Shown here: positions 42,510-52,611 of the stretch, piece by piece
Layout: each line of letters opens with the position of its first letter
Numbering within the stretch: the stretch's first letter is position 1
NCBI GenBank assembly: GCA_003212795.1
Contig: QCOV01000001.1
Location: forward strand, 560,893-624,892
Reading direction: 5' to 3'
DNA length: 64,000 nt
Origin: OCS116 cluster bacterium AG-435-F03
GTDB lineage: Bacteria > Pseudomonadota > Alphaproteobacteria > MED-G09
The notes under the pieces: model-generated
The model's input: only the letters and a program-made list of their open reading frames with translations
The model's database searches: none
What the model was told of the DNA's origin: nothing
Position numbers and translations under genes: made by a program

Positions 42510-43667
42510 ATGTATACAAAAAAATATATAAATAAAATTGGATCAAAAATAAAACAAGGGTCATTGAGAGTTGTATTTCCTAATAATGAAGAATTTTTAT
42601 TTAAAGGAAGGGATGGGCTTCATGGTGAATTAATATTAAAATCTTATAAACCAATATTTAGAACATTAGTAGGCGGTCATCTTGGATTTGCTGAAAGTTA
42701 TTTAAAAAATGAATGGGATAGTCCAAACCTTGAAAATCTTTTGGAATTAATGCTTCAAAATTTACCTAATGAATTTAAAGCTAAAAGCAGTTTATATAAA
42801 ACATATAATCGTTTTATTCACTTTTTGAGAGAAAATACAAAAATAAGAGCAAAAAAAAATATTGAATATCATTATGATATCGGCAATTCTTTTTATGAGA
42901 TTTGGCTTGATAAAAGCATGACATATTCAAGCGCTCTATTTAAAAACGATAGGGAAAACCTGTATGAAGCTCAGAGGAATAAATATCAAACTTTAGTTGA
43001 GCAATTAGACATTAAACCACATCATAGCGTTTTAGAAATTGGCTGTGGATGGGGTGGTATGGCAGAATACATTGGTAAAGAACTTGGTTGTAATTATACA
43101 GGAATAACAATTAGCCCAAGCCAAAAAGATTTTACAGAAGATAGGATAAAAAGAAATAGCTTAAAAAACTCAGAAGTTCATTTATGCGATTATAGAGATT
43201 TAAAAGGGTCTTTTGATAGAATAATCTCTATTGAAATGATTGAAGCTGTAGGTGAGAAATATTGGGACACATATTTTTCAAAAATAAATGAAGTGCTTAA
43301 GAAAGGTGGTTTAGCTGGTATTCAAATGATATTAATTGATAATAAACAATTCGATAGCTATCGTAAGTCTGTTGACTTTATTCAAAAATATATTTTTCCT
43401 GGCGGAATGCTTCCCTCACATGAAAAAATTAGAGAAAGCTTTAATAAAAATGGTTTAACTGAGATATCAAATAATTCTTTTGGAAAATCCTATGCTAAAA
43501 CACTAAATATATGGAAAACAAATTTTAACAACTCCATAGATAAATTACTATCAATTGGCATAGATGGAAATCTTCATAGATTATTCAATTATTATTTTTC
43601 TTATTGTGAGGCAGGGTTTTCTAATGGACAAATAGATGTTGCCCAAAAAATAATTAAAAAAAGTTAA
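42510..43667 (+). CDS. cfa: Cyclopropane-fatty-acyl-phospholipid synthase family methyltransferase
   Basis: The 385-residue SAM methyltransferase has the CFA motifs: the [24 protein letters not shown] substrate loop (about 120-144), the SAM motif [17 protein letters not shown] (173-189) and the bicarbonate-site region [13 protein letters not shown]. It transfers a methyl (or methylene) group to unsaturated acyl chains of phospholipids. Final residues overlap the convergent rplQ stop codon (TTAA). It is the last gene of the plus-strand lipid set, 6 bases after DUF1365. Whether it makes cyclopropane or methylated products cannot be told. Confidence 0.92.
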   Translation: MYTKKYINKIGSKIKQGSLRVVFPNNEEFLFKGRDGLHGELILKSYKPIFRTLVGGHLGFAESYLKNEWDSPNLENLLELMLQNLPNEFKAKSSLYKTYNRFIHFLRENTKIRAKKNIEYHYDIGNSFYEIWLDKSMTYSSALFKNDRENLYEAQRNKYQTLVEQLDIKPHHSVLEIGCGWGGMAEYIGKELGCNYTGITISPSQKDFTEDRIKRNSLKNSEVHLCDYRDLKGSFDRIISIEMIEAVGEKYWDTYFSKINEVLKKGGLAGIQMILIDNKQFDSYRKSVDFIQKYIFPGGMLPSHEKIRESFNKNGLTEISNNSFGKSYAKTLNIWKTNFNNSIDKLLSIGIDGNLHRLFNYYFSYCEAGFSNGQIDVAQKIIKKS

Positions 43668-44083
43668 CTTACTTCTTCAATTTCTTCACTAAGATCTGGA
43701 CCGGAGTCTTGTCCTAAAGCATCAGGGTTTCTGTCAACTAATTCAATAACTGCCATAGGTGCTGAGTCGCCATAACGAAATCCAGCTTTTAAAACACGTG
43801 TATAGCCACCATCTCTTTCTTTATATCTCTCAGAAAGTTCATCGAAAATTTTTGATGTCCATTTTTTTTCAGGAAGAATAGAGTATGCTTTTTTTCTTGA
43901 TGCTAAATCACCCTTTTTACCTAATGTAATTAGTTTATCTACAAAGGGAGATAGTTCTTTTGCTTTAGGTAAAGTTGTTTGGATTTGTTCATGCTTTATT
44001 AATGCCACAGCCATGTTACCAAGCATTGCTTTTCTATGGCTTGAAGTTTTATTCAGTTTTCTTTTTGATTTTAAGTGACGCAT
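43664..44083 (-). CDS. rplQ: 50S ribosomal protein L17
   Basis: L17 lines the peptide exit tunnel surface. The 139 residues begin with the invariant [20 protein letters not shown], with [13 protein letters not shown] and [24 protein letters not shown] following. The final 20 residues ([18 protein letters not shown]) are an acidic tail beyond the core. It is the last gene of the alpha operon, 11 bases after rpoA. The stop overlaps the convergent cfa stop. Confidence 0.96.
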   Translation of the reverse strand: MRHLKSKRKLNKTSSHRKAMLGNMAVALIKHEQIQTTLPKAKELSPFVDKLITLGKKGDLASRKKAYSILPEKKWTSKIFDELSERYKERDGGYTRVLKAGFRYGDSAPMAVIELVDRNPDALGQDSGPDLSEEIEEVS

Positions 44084-44094
44084 TTTTTTTCCAA

Positions 44095-45117
44095 TTAAAA
44101 TTTATCTGCAGCATGCTTCCTTGCTAATTCTTCAATATTTTCAGGTGGCCAATTTGGTATATCCATTCCAAGCGATAAATTCATTTCACTTAACACTTCT
44201 TTTATTTCATTGAGAGATTTTCTTCCAAAATTTGGAGTTCTTAACATTTCATTTTCAGACTTAAGAATTAAATCACCAATATATACAATATTATCATTTT
44301 TTAAGCAGTTAGCAGATCTAACTGATAGCTCAAGTTCATCAACTTTCTTAAGAAGAGATGCATTAAACTCTAATTCATCTTCGCTTTCTTCTATGACTTC
44401 TTCTTCCGGTTCATCAAAATTAATAAAAGGATTAAGTTGATCAATTAAAATTCTAGCAGAAAATGCAAGCGCATCTTCAGGTTTAACTGATCCGTCAGTT
44501 TCAATTGATAATGATAACCTATCATAATCAAGAAATTCTCCTTCTCTAGCATTATCAACTTCATATGAAACATTTGTTACTGGACTATAAATACTGTCCA
44601 CAGGAATCATACCTATCGGATCATCTTCGTTTCTATTTTCTTCAGCAGAAACATATCCATTTCCATTCCTAATATATAATTCCATTCTAAAAGAAATATT
44701 TTCATCAAGGGTACATAAGACTAAATCAGAATTCATAACTTCAATATCATCAGTTGTAGATATATCTCCAGCAACTACAACTCCGGGACCTGTTTTTTCA
44801 ATTGTGAGAATTTTACTACCATTAAAGTCAGCTCCAAATATTATTTTTTTAATATTCAATGCAATATCAATGACATCTTCTCTAACTCCGGAAATTGAAG
44901 AAAACTCATGCAATACGCCATCAATTTTAAATCCATAAACTGCAGATCCTTGAAGAGAAGATAAAAGCACTCTTCTTAGGGCATTGCCTAGAGTTATTCC
45001 ATATCCTCTTTCCAGTGGCTCAACTACTAATGTAGATTTCTTTAGAGGATCTGAGCCAGCCTCCATATTTACTACATTAGGTTTAAGTAATTCTCGCCAA
45101 TTTTTTTCAATACTCAA
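44095..45117 (-). CDS. rpoA: DNA-directed RNA polymerase subunit alpha
   Basis: The alpha subunit dimerises to scaffold the core polymerase. The 340 residues have the N-terminal dimerisation domain ([23 protein letters not shown]) and a C-terminal domain that contacts UP elements and activators ([35 protein letters not shown]). An acidic linker ([14 protein letters not shown]) joins them. It is placed between rpsK and rplQ in the usual alpha operon. Confidence 0.97.
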   Translation of the reverse strand: MSIEKNWRELLKPNVVNMEAGSDPLKKSTLVVEPLERGYGITLGNALRRVLLSSLQGSAVYGFKIDGVLHEFSSISGVREDVIDIALNIKKIIFGADFNGSKILTIEKTGPGVVVAGDISTTDDIEVMNSDLVLCTLDENISFRMELYIRNGNGYVSAEENRNEDDPIGMIPVDSIYSPVTNVSYEVDNAREGEFLDYDRLSLSIETDGSVKPEDALAFSARILIDQLNPFINFDEPEEEVIEESEDELEFNASLLKKVDELELSVRSANCLKNDNIVYIGDLILKSENEMLRTPNFGRKSLNEIKEVLSEMNLSLGMDIPNWPPENIEELARKHAADKF

Positions 45118-45151
45118 ATCAAATCCCCTTTAAAAATATAAAATTTTATAA

Positions 45152-45541
45152 TTAAACTCTTCTTCTTTTAGGAGGCCTACACCCGTTATGAGGTATAGAT
45201 GTTACATCCTTAATAGAAGTTATAGTGAAACCAGTCGACTGAAGTGCTCTTAATGCACTTTCTCGACCTGACCCTGGTCCTTGTATTTCGACCCTTAGGG
45301 TTTTAACTCCATGCTCTAAAGCCTTTGTTCCCGCGTCTTCTGCGGCCATTTGAGCTGCATAGGGAGTAGACTTTCTAGAACCTTTAAATCCCATCAAACC
45401 AGCAGATGACCAACTAATAGTATTACCATTTTCGTCAGATATAGTAATCATAGTATTGTTAAATGTTGAATTAACATGGGCTATTCCAGAAGAAATATTT
45501 TTCTTGTTACGCCTTTTTACTCTTTTATTTTCTTCAGCCAT
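45152..45541 (-). CDS. rpsK: 30S ribosomal protein S11
   Basis: S11 forms the platform of the small subunit near the Shine-Dalgarno helix. The 129 residues include [40 protein letters not shown] and the closing signature [14 protein letters not shown]. The length is normal and the gene lies 10 bases after rpsM and 34 before rpoA. Confidence 0.97.
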   Translation of the reverse strand: MAEENKRVKRRNKKNISSGIAHVNSTFNNTMITISDENGNTISWSSAGLMGFKGSRKSTPYAAQMAAEDAGTKALEHGVKTLRVEIQGPGSGRESALRALQSTGFTITSIKDVTSIPHNGCRPPKRRRV

Positions 45542-45551
45542 TATTTATTCC

Positions 45552-45926
45552 CTAAGCCGTTTTCTTTTTACCAGCTATAGCTTTAGCAGGGCCTTTGCGT
45601 GTTCTGGCGTTAGTATGAGTTCTTTGCCCTCTAACAGGAAGACCTCTTCTATGTCTTAAACCTCTATAATTTCCTAAATCCATAAGTCTTTTAATATTTG
45701 TTGAAATATCTCTTCTAAGCTCACCCTCAACTCTGTATGAGCCATCAATAATTTCTCTTATCTGAATTACTTCGGTCTCAAGAAGTTCATTAACTCTTTT
45801 ATCTTTATCAATTCCTGCTTTTTCACATATATCTGATGCTGATTTATCACCTATACCGTGTATATAGGTTAATCCTATGGAAACCTTTTTATTTGTGGGT
45901 ATATTTACACCTGAGATACGAGCCAA
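45552..45926 (-). CDS. rpsM: 30S ribosomal protein S13, TTG start
   Basis: S13 contacts the 50S subunit across bridge B1 and P-site tRNA. The 124 residues begin [26 protein letters not shown] and include [25 protein letters not shown]. The start is TTG, with GGAGG five bases upstream, so translation initiation is well supported. A strong promoter sits in the gap just upstream, so this gene starts a transcript carrying rpsM, rpsK, rpoA and rplQ. Confidence 0.96.
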   Translation of the reverse strand: MARISGVNIPTNKKVSIGLTYIHGIGDKSASDICEKAGIDKDKRVNELLETEVIQIREIIDGSYRVEGELRRDISTNIKRLMDLGNYRGLRHRRGLPVRGQRTHTNARTRKGPAKAIAGKKKTA

Positions 45927-45972
45927 TTAAGCCTCCGCTAAATAATATTCATAAAAACTGATGAATTTGCGG

Positions 45973-46000
45973 ATTATAGTCCTCAAATCCTTACAGTCAA
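45973..46000 (-). promoter_or_regulatory. Sigma-70 promoter of rpsM-rpsK-rpoA-rplQ
   Basis: In the adk-rpsM gap the minus strand reads TTGACT (46000-45995, five of six) then 16 bases then a perfect TATAAT (45978-45973). Predicted start is around 45966, giving a leader of about 40 bases with GGAGG before rpsM. It is one of the best consensus promoters in the window. The -10 box is also inside an imperfect inverted repeat (45965-45988). Confidence 0.7.
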
Positions 46001-46004
46001 CCAA

Positions 46005-46583
46005 CTAAATACCATTATTCAAAAAATTTTCAATATCAAGTGAAACTTCACTTATAGATTTCATCCCATTGATTTTCTTGAATTTTTTATTATTACTGTA
46101 ATACTCTCCTAAAGGAGCTGTTTGAATTTTATACTCCTCCAGTCTTTTAATTAGAACCTCAGATGTATCATCAGCTCTCTTTTCTTCATTATTTTCCTTA
46201 GTTCTTGACTCGATTCTTGACTCAAGAACTTCAAAATCAACATCTAAAAATAAAATTCTATCTATATTTCGATCAATATCTTTTAAAACTATATTTAACG
46301 ATTCAGCCTGAGTAATATTTCTTGGATAACCATCTAAAATAAAACCTAGATTACAATCACTTTGTGAAACTCTTTCCTTAATTACATCTAAAACTAAATC
46401 ATCTGATACTAATTCCCCTTTAGCCATTATATTTTTTACTTTATTCCCTAGATCGGTTTCATTCTTAACTGATTGCCTCAAAATATCGCCAGTTGATAAA
46501 TGAGGTATTGAAAGTTTGTTTTGAATAAAATTAGCTTGTGTGCCTTTTCCAGAGCCTGGTGGTCCTAATAAAATAATTATCAT
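46005..46583 (-). CDS. adk: Adenylate kinase, short-LID form
   Basis: Adk interconverts ATP plus AMP and two ADP. The 192 residues carry the P-loop GPPGSGKGTQ (7-16), the AMP-site LSTGDILR and LDGYPRN. The LID is reduced: RIESRTKENNEEKRADDTSE, lacking the zinc-binding or long LID insert of E. coli Adk (214 residues). Short forms are known in several alphaproteobacteria. It overlaps secY as ATGA. Confidence 0.95.
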   Translation of the reverse strand: MIIILLGPPGSGKGTQANFIQNKLSIPHLSTGDILRQSVKNETDLGNKVKNIMAKGELVSDDLVLDVIKERVSQSDCNLGFILDGYPRNITQAESLNIVLKDIDRNIDRILFLDVDFEVLESRIESRTKENNEEKRADDTSEVLIKRLEEYKIQTAPLGEYYSNNKKFKKINGMKSISEVSLDIENFLNNGI

Positions 46584-47917
46584 GATCTTCTTCTTGAGGC
46601 TAACCTAGATTTTTTTAAAAGACCTTCATATTGATGGGCAAACAAATATCCTTGAAATTGTGTCATTGTATCCATTGCAACATTAACAATAATTAAAATT
46701 GAAGTTCCTCCAAAGTAAAAAGGAACAGAATATCTTGAGATTAAAAATTCTGGAAGCAAACAGACAAGAACAAGATATGTTGCGCCAACAACGGTAAGTC
46801 TACTTAAAATAAAATCAATATACTCTGCTGTTTTTTCTCCTGGTCTTATACCCGGTATAAAACCGCCCTGCTTTTTTAAATTATCTGCAGTATCTGATGG
46901 ATTAAAAACAATAGCAGTATAAAAATAACAAAAGAAAATTATTAAACCTGCATAAAGAAGCATATACAAGGTCTGACCTCTTCCAAGCATAGCGGTAATT
47001 GTATTCAGCCAGCCTTGCCCTTCTCCAGTTGAAAAATTTGCAATTGTTATTGGCATTAAAAGCAAAGATGATGCAAAAATAGGCGGAATAACGCCAGCAG
47101 TATTAAGCTTTAAAGGTAGGTGAGAATTATCACCACCAAACATTTTATTTCCAACTTGTCTTTTTGGATACTGAACAATTAGTCTTCTTTGAGCTCTTTC
47201 CATAAAAACCACAAAAGTAAGAATAATAATTACTAAAAAAACCAGGCCTATAATCAAGGCGCCTGAAAGTGCACCTTGTCTACCTAACTGAAGAGTTCCA
47301 AATAAGGCAGCCGGTAATTCGGCGATAATACCAGCAAATATAAGAAGGGAAATACCATTTCCTAATCCTCTAGATGTAATTTGCTCACCTAACCACATTA
47401 AAAAAATTGTCCCGCCGACTAATGTTATTACAGCTGAGATTTTAAAGAAAAGACCTGGATCAATAACAACACCTGATGCACCTTCTAAACCTACAGCTAT
47501 TCCCCACGCCTGAATTGTTGCTAAAAAAACAGTACCATATCTAGTATATTGATTTATTTGTCTTCTTCCTTGTTCTCCACCTTCTTTTTTTAAATAATTA
47601 AGCCTTGGAACGACAGGCACAACAAGCTGTATTATGATTGATGAGGTTATGTATGGCATAATACCAAGTGACAAAATCGCCATTCTACCGACAGCGCCGC
47701 CAGCAAACATATTAAATATTCCAATAATACCTGATTGGTTTTGTTCAAAAATTTGTCTTAAAGTATCAATATTAATACCAGGTAAGGGCAAATATGTCCC
47801 TAAGCGATAGACCAAAAGAGCCAATAACGTAAACCAAATTCTTTTCTTTAATTCAGTTGCATTTCTAAATGCAGAAAAACTTATATTTGAAGCTAGCTGC
47901 TCAGCGACAGAGGCCAT
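46580..47917 (-). CDS. secY: Preprotein translocase subunit SecY
   Basis: SecY is the channel subunit of the Sec translocon. The 445 residues form ten membrane helices; diagnostic stretches include LPLPGINIDTLR, FNMFAGGAVGRMAILSLGIMPYITSSIIIQL (plug and gate region) and NTAGVIPPIFASSLL. It lies directly after rplO with no gap, and is followed by adk through a 4-base overlap, the usual spc operon order. Confidence 0.97.
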   Translation of the reverse strand: MASVAEQLASNISFSAFRNATELKKRIWFTLLALLVYRLGTYLPLPGINIDTLRQIFEQNQSGIIGIFNMFAGGAVGRMAILSLGIMPYITSSIIIQLVVPVVPRLNYLKKEGGEQGRRQINQYTRYGTVFLATIQAWGIAVGLEGASGVVIDPGLFFKISAVITLVGGTIFLMWLGEQITSRGLGNGISLLIFAGIIAELPAALFGTLQLGRQGALSGALIIGLVFLVIIILTFVVFMERAQRRLIVQYPKRQVGNKMFGGDNSHLPLKLNTAGVIPPIFASSLLLMPITIANFSTGEGQGWLNTITAMLGRGQTLYMLLYAGLIIFFCYFYTAIVFNPSDTADNLKKQGGFIPGIRPGEKTAEYIDFILSRLTVVGATYLVLVCLLPEFLISRYSVPFYFGGTSILIIVNVAMDTMTQFQGYLFAHQYEGLLKKSRLASRRRS

Positions 47918-48547
47918 CTATGTTCCCTCCGAATCCTCAGTTACATTATCTTCATCTTGAGATTCAGTTTCATCTTCTGAATTATCATCAGAATCATTTT
48001 CAACAACCTTATTATCCTCTAAAATATCTTCTTCCTGTTTGGTTTTGTTAGCTTTTTTTGTAACTTTTCTATTTCTTTTTGTTTTAGGTGTTTCAAGAAT
48101 ATTAATGGTACCGCCTAACGATTGAATTAACTCAATTGAAGATTTTGTAGCTTTAGAAATTGATATATTAATTTTAGATTTTAGATCACCCTTATTTAAC
48201 AATTTAAAACCATTTGGACTTTTTTTTATAGCGCAAGATGAAATAAAATCATCTTCAGTTATTTCCTTATCAATTTTTAAAAGCCCATTATCAATATATG
48301 ATTGAAGCTTACCTGTAGTAATTTCTGTATATTTCTTTTTAGTAAAATTATTAAACCCTCTTTTTGGTAAACGCATATGAATAGGCATTTGTCCACCCTC
48401 AAAGCCTTTAATTGCAACTCCAGATCTTGATTTTTGACCTTTATGACCTCTACCTGCTGTTTTTCCTTTACCCGAACCTATACCTCTTCCAACTCTAGTT
48501 CTTGATCGTCTTGATCCAGGGTTATCTTTTAATTCATTTAATCTCAT
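47918..48547 (-). CDS. rplO: 50S ribosomal protein L15 with long acidic C-terminal tail
   Basis: The L15 core is clear: [43 protein letters not shown] and [18 protein letters not shown]. The core ends near [18 protein letters not shown] (about 155). The remaining approximately 50 residues are first lysine-rich, then almost entirely D, E, S and N ([18 protein letters not shown]). E. coli L15 has 144 residues. The tail is probably disordered and solvent exposed. It lies between rpmD and secY. Confidence 0.95.
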   Translation of the reverse strand: MRLNELKDNPGSRRSRTRVGRGIGSGKGKTAGRGHKGQKSRSGVAIKGFEGGQMPIHMRLPKRGFNNFTKKKYTEITTGKLQSYIDNGLLKIDKEITEDDFISSCAIKKSPNGFKLLNKGDLKSKINISISKATKSSIELIQSLGGTINILETPKTKRNRKVTKKANKTKQEEDILEDNKVVENDSDDNSEDETESQDEDNVTEDSEGT

Positions 48548-48549
48548 GA

Positions 48550-48732
48550 TTAATCCTCTGAAATAACTTCAACCAAATGGCTAACTTTATTTATCATACC
48601 TCTAATTGATGGCGTATCATCTAATTCTACTGTCTTATGAAGTTTATTTAGACCCAACCCTACTAAATTTTTTTTCTGATAAGGCTTTCTTCTAACTGAA
48701 CTAGCAATTTGTTTAACTTTTATTTTTTTCAT
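48550..48732 (-). CDS. rpmD: 50S ribosomal protein L30
   Basis: The 60-residue protein shows the L30 fold: [54 protein letters not shown]. The length is standard. It lies directly after rpsE and 2 bases before rplO. Confidence 0.94.
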   Translation of the reverse strand: MKKIKVKQIASSVRRKPYQKKNLVGLGLNKLHKTVELDDTPSIRGMINKVSHLVEVISED

Positions 48733-49284
48733 TTACGCCCCGTCAGTAACTTCTTCCTGATTTTCAGATTTAGACACAACTTCACTTACTTTTTTATTTC
48801 TCCTAGCCGCAACTTGTCTTGGGCTATCTATTTTTGAAAGAGCGTCAATAGTAGCCCTAACCATATTATATGGATTAGATGAACCAATAGATTTTGCAAC
48901 CACATCCTGTACACCTAAAACTTCAAAAACAGCTCTCATTGGACCACCAGATATTATTCCCGTTCCAGGAGGTGCAGTCCTTAAAATAACCTTACCTGCC
49001 CCATGGCGTCCTTCAATATCATGATGAAGGGTTCTACCCTCTTTTAAAGGAACTTTAATTAATGTATTTTTAGCAGAATCGGTAGCTTTCTTCACAGCTT
49101 CTGGAACTTCTCTAGCTTTGCCATGACCAAAACCAACATAACCTTTTTGATTTCCAGCTACAACTAATGCGGCAAAACTGAATCTTCTTCCGCCCTTAAC
49201 AACGGTTGCAACCCTATTAATAAAAACTAGTTTATCAATAAATTCATTATCATTATCTTGAAAATTTTTATCTTCTAAAGCCAA
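48733..49284 (-). CDS. rpsE: 30S ribosomal protein S5
   Basis: S5 controls decoding accuracy. The 183 residues show the double-stranded RNA-binding start ([30 protein letters not shown]) and the second domain ([37 protein letters not shown]). The C-terminus is short and acidic ([11 protein letters not shown]). It lies between rplR (9-base gap) and rpmD. Confidence 0.96.
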   Translation of the reverse strand: MALEDKNFQDNDNEFIDKLVFINRVATVVKGGRRFSFAALVVAGNQKGYVGFGHGKAREVPEAVKKATDSAKNTLIKVPLKEGRTLHHDIEGRHGAGKVILRTAPPGTGIISGGPMRAVFEVLGVQDVVAKSIGSSNPYNMVRATIDALSKIDSPRQVAARRNKKVSEVVSKSENQEEVTDGA

Positions 49285-49293
49285 AATATTCTC

Positions 49294-49644
49294 CTAAAAA
49301 ATTAGTCCTGCTTCTCTAGCTCCTTCAGCTAAAGCTTTTACTCTTCCATGATATCTATACTTACCTCTATCAAAGAAAATTTCTTTAATACCTGCATTAA
49401 TAGCTTTTTCACCTATCATAGCGCCTACTTTAGAAGCACCGTTTATATCACTTCCCTTTTCCTTAAAGTCTTTATTTAGAGATGAAGCGGAAGCAATGGT
49501 CTTTCCTGAAGTATCATCAATAATTTGTGCATAAATATGTTTTGAAGATCTAAAGACTGTTAATCTGCATTTATCCGCAGCTTTTTCTTTAAGATCTTTC
49601 CTAACACGGTTTTGTCTTCTTATATCTCTACTTAACTTTGCCAT
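49294..49644 (-). CDS. rplR: 50S ribosomal protein L18
   Basis: L18 brings 5S rRNA into the large subunit. The 116 residues include [35 protein letters not shown] and the ending [24 protein letters not shown]. Normal length and position between rplF and rpsE. Confidence 0.96.
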   Translation of the reverse strand: MAKLSRDIRRQNRVRKDLKEKAADKCRLTVFRSSKHIYAQIIDDTSGKTIASASSLNKDFKEKGSDINGASKVGAMIGEKAINAGIKEIFFDRGKYRYHGRVKALAEGAREAGLIF

Positions 49645-49648
49645 TTAA

Positions 49649-50182
49649 TTATTTCTTCTTACCTTCTTTCCTAAAGATGTATTCATCCTCGTATCTTACA
49701 CCTTTACCTTTGTAAGGTTCAGGTGGCCTAAAAGATCTTATTTCAGCAGCTACTTGACCAACTTTTTGTTTATCTATACCACTAATTATAATTTCAGTTT
49801 GTGTTGGTGTTTCGATTTTAATTCCATCAGGTGTTTCATAATTAACATCATGACTAAAACCAAGTGATAATTGAATATTATTGCCTTTCATTTGAGCCCT
49901 ATAACCAACACCAGTAATCTCAAGTTTTTTTGAATAACCTTCACTCACCCCTATAACACTATTCGATATAAGAGTTCTTTGCAGGCCCCAATTTTTTGAA
50001 AAACCTTGATTATCTGCACCTTTATTAACAGTTATTGTTTTATCAGCGATCTCAATGTTTGCCCCCTCAAATATTGGAGCAGAAAGTTCACCTTTAGGAC
50101 CAGTCAGCTTTATTTCATCTTGACCTAGATTAGCTTCGACATTATCTGGAATTTCTATAATCTTTTGACCTATTCTCGACAT
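49649..50182 (-). CDS. rplF: 50S ribosomal protein L6
   Basis: The 177 residues begin MSRIGQKIIEIPDNVEA and contain the two related L6 domains, the second ending with the signature PEPYKGKGVRYEDEYIFRKEGKK. L6 sits near the factor-binding site. It lies 18 bases after rpsH and 4 before rplR. Confidence 0.97.
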   Translation of the reverse strand: MSRIGQKIIEIPDNVEANLGQDEIKLTGPKGELSAPIFEGANIEIADKTITVNKGADNQGFSKNWGLQRTLISNSVIGVSEGYSKKLEITGVGYRAQMKGNNIQLSLGFSHDVNYETPDGIKIETPTQTEIIISGIDKQKVGQVAAEIRSFRPPEPYKGKGVRYEDEYIFRKEGKKK

Positions 50183-50200
50183 AACAACACACCAATTAAA

Positions 50201-50599
50201 TTAAAAAACAGTACACAAAACTTCACCACCAACATTATTATTTCTTGCTGATTTATCTGACATAACTCCTTTTGGAGTTGATAAAATTGAAATACCTAAA
50301 CCATTACGAACAAGGTTCATTCCGCTTACTGAAGAATATACGCGCCTACCAGGCTTTGAAACTCTAGTGATCTCTCTAATTACTGGCTCACCCTCATGAT
50401 ATTTTAAATCGATTTGGACTTCAGATTTACCATTTTCATAATCAGTAGTTGAAAAACCTCTAATAAAGCCTTCATCCTTTAAAACCTCTAAGATGTTAAT
50501 TCTTAGATTTGAACTTGGAGAATCTACAGTATCCTTACCTCGTAAATGTGCATTACGAATTCTAGTAATCATATCTCCTATTGGATCATTTATATTCAT
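50201..50599 (-). CDS. rpsH: 30S ribosomal protein S8
   Basis: S8 is a primary 16S rRNA-binding protein and, in E. coli, the translational repressor of the spc operon. The 132 residues start [19 protein letters not shown] and end [31 protein letters not shown]. It lies between rpsN and rplF. Confidence 0.97.
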   Translation of the reverse strand: MNINDPIGDMITRIRNAHLRGKDTVDSPSSNLRINILEVLKDEGFIRGFSTTDYENGKSEVQIDLKYHEGEPVIREITRVSKPGRRVYSSVSGMNLVRNGLGISILSTPKGVMSDKSARNNNVGGEVLCTVF

Positions 50600-50606
50600 T
50601 AGTACC

Positions 50607-50912
50607 TCACCAACTTGACTTCACTACACCAGGTAGCTTTCCATGAGAAGCTAACTCTCTTAGAGCTATTCTTGATAAACCAAATTTCCTATAAACTGCT
50701 CTTGGTCTTCCAGTTAAAGAACATCTATTCCTTATGCGTGATTTAGAGGAATTTCTAGGTAGCTTTGATAACTTTAATCTTGCTTCAAATCTCTCCTCAG
50801 CAGAAGATGACTTATCATTTGCTATAGCCAAAAGACTTGCTCTTTTTTCTTTATACTTATTCCAAAGTTTTCTTCTCTTTAAATCTCTTTGAACTAAACT
50901 AACTTTTGCCAT
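50607..50912 (-). CDS. rpsN: 30S ribosomal protein S14, zinc-free form
   Basis: The 101-residue long form of S14 has one cysteine ([21 protein letters not shown]) and no four-cysteine zinc ribbon, typical of proteobacteria. The ending [17 protein letters not shown] is conserved. It is 14 bases after rplE and 7 before rpsH. Confidence 0.97.
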   Translation of the reverse strand: MAKVSLVQRDLKRRKLWNKYKEKRASLLAIANDKSSSAEERFEARLKLSKLPRNSSKSRIRNRCSLTGRPRAVYRKFGLSRIALRELASHGKLPGVVKSSW

Positions 50913-50926
50913 ATTTACCTCTTTTT

Positions 50927-51481
50927 TTAGTTTCCAAATGGAAAGTTAAAACCCTTTAATAATGCTAAAGCTTCTTCATCAGTATTGGCAGATGTAGAAA
51001 TAATAACATCCATTCCCCATATATCAGTAACGGATTCATAGTTGATCTCAGGAAAGATTATGTGCTCTTTAATACCAAAAGCATAATTTCCATTTCCATC
51101 AAAGCTTTTATTATTTAATCCTCTAAAATCTCTAACCCTTGGCAGAGCAATATTAATTAATCTATCTATAAACTCATACATAATTTTTTTTCTTAAAGTA
51201 ACCTTAACACCTACAGGCAAGCCCTCTCTTAGCTTAAATCCAGCTATAGCTTTTTTTGCAATAGTTTTAACTGGCTTTTGGCCAGAGATCAGCTCTAAAG
51301 CATCAACAGCAGAGTTAATCTTTTTACTGTCACTAACATTCTCACCAATACCCATATTCAGTACTACTTTATTGATCTTCGGTACTTCTAATCGATTTTG
51401 ATAAGAAAAAGCGTCAATTAAGTCCGTTATACCTTTATCATTATAAAGTTTTTGTAATCTTGGAATTTCAATTTCAGTCAT
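50927..51481 (-). CDS. rplE: 50S ribosomal protein L5
   Basis: L5 binds 5S rRNA and the central protuberance. The 184 residues include [40 protein letters not shown] and [23 protein letters not shown], and ending [17 protein letters not shown]. It overlaps rplX by 8 bases, indicating coupled translation. Confidence 0.97.
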   Translation of the reverse strand: MTEIEIPRLQKLYNDKGITDLIDAFSYQNRLEVPKINKVVLNMGIGENVSDSKKINSAVDALELISGQKPVKTIAKKAIAGFKLREGLPVGVKVTLRKKIMYEFIDRLINIALPRVRDFRGLNNKSFDGNGNYAFGIKEHIIFPEINYESVTDIWGMDVIISTSANTDEEALALLKGFNFPFGN

Positions 51482-51788
51482 TGATTAATTCTCCTGATTT
51501 CTTTGCAAATCTAGTAATTATGCCTTTTTTGTTTTGTTTAAAGCCAATTTTAGTAGGTTTTTTGCTTTTTGGATCTATGAGCATCAGATTGGATTTATGT
51601 ATTGGTTTTTCTTGATCAACAATACCTCCTTCATCTTCCTGTGAAGGTTTTTTGTGTTTTTTTACTAGATTAATTCCTTGAACAATAGCTTTATCAGATC
51701 CTAAAATTTGTACAATTTCGCCTTCTTTACCTTTGTCTTTTCCAGCTAAAATAAAGACCTTGTCTCCTTTTTTTAGTTTTGAAGCCAT
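51474..51788 (-). CDS. rplX: 50S ribosomal protein L24
   Basis: L24 starts large-subunit assembly. The 104 residues begin with the KOW motif [28 protein letters not shown] and include [13 protein letters not shown]. It overlaps rplN by one base (TAATG) and rplE by eight. Confidence 0.96.
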   Translation of the reverse strand: MASKLKKGDKVFILAGKDKGKEGEIVQILGSDKAIVQGINLVKKHKKPSQEDEGGIVDQEKPIHKSNLMLIDPKSKKPTKIGFKQNKKGIITRFAKKSGELIND

Positions 51789-52156
51789 TATATTACCTCC
51801 GGAGCCAGGGAAACAATTTTCATAAGATTCTTAGAACGTAACTCTCTTGTTACTGGACCAAAAATTCTTGTGCCAATTGGCTCTCCTTGAGCATTAACTA
51901 GAACAGCAGCATTGGTATCAAAACGAATAGCACTACCATCCTGTCTTCTTATCTCTTTTTTTGTTCTTACAATAACAGCTTTAAGAACTTCACCTTTTTT
52001 AACTCTACCTCTAGGAATAGCTTCTTTGACTGAAACAACAATAATGTCTCCTACACCAGCAGTACGTCTCTTAGATCCACCAAGCACTTTTATGCACTGC
52101 ACAAGTTTTGCTCCAGAGTTATCGGCTACATCTAATTTTGATTGCATTTGAATCAT
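51788..52156 (-). CDS. rplN: 50S ribosomal protein L14
   Basis: L14 forms an intersubunit bridge and binds 23S rRNA. The 122 residues begin [24 protein letters not shown], the family start, and include [14 protein letters not shown]. The start at 52156 is supported by the family N-terminus. It is preceded by rpsQ (16-base gap) and overlaps rplX by one base. Confidence 0.97.
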   Translation of the reverse strand: MIQMQSKLDVADNSGAKLVQCIKVLGGSKRRTAGVGDIIVVSVKEAIPRGRVKKGEVLKAVIVRTKKEIRRQDGSAIRFDTNAAVLVNAQGEPIGTRIFGPVTRELRSKNLMKIVSLAPEVI

Positions 52157-52172
52157 TGTTTATTCCTTAATA

Positions 52173-52403
52173 CTAATCCTCTAACACTATCCAAGATTTT
52201 GTTTTAGAAATCGGACGGCATTCTTGAATTCTAACAGAATCACCGACTTTAAATTTATTATTCTCATCATGTGTTTTATATTTTTTTGAGCTTCTTACAG
52301 TTTTTTTGAAAAAAGGATCAGAAAATCTTCTTTCCACTTTAACGGTAAGTGTTTTATCAGCCTTATCACTAATTACTACTCCTTTAAGAATTCTTCTAGG
52401 CAT
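52173..52403 (-). CDS. rpsQ: 30S ribosomal protein S17
   Basis: The 76-residue S17 has the OB-fold sequence [34 protein letters not shown] and ends with [18 protein letters not shown]. It overlaps rpmC by 8 bases. Confidence 0.97.
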   Translation of the reverse strand: MPRRILKGVVISDKADKTLTVKVERRFSDPFFKKTVRSSKKYKTHDENNKFKVGDSVRIQECRPISKTKSWIVLED

Positions 52404-52611
52404 TTGATGACTCCACTTCTTTACTTTGAATATTGATAAAGGTTTTTGCCCTAGCTATGTCTTTTTTAATTTTAGAGATATTTGAAGTATTGTTGTTTTG
52501 ACCAGACATAATCTCAATTTTCAGATTAAATAATTCCTTTTTTAGAATTTCAATATGATCAATTAGTTGATCTTTGCTCATATCTCTTATTTCTTTTTTC
52601 TTTTTTGCCAT
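52396..52611 (-). CDS. rpmC: 50S ribosomal protein L29
   Basis: The 71-residue L29 consists of two helices: [31 protein letters not shown] and [19 protein letters not shown]. Trigger factor and SRP bind to the L23/L29 region. It overlaps rplP by one base and rpsQ by eight. Confidence 0.95.
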   Translation of the reverse strand: MAKKKKEIRDMSKDQLIDHIEILKKELFNLKIEIMSGQNNNTSNISKIKKDIARAKTFINIQSKEVESSNA

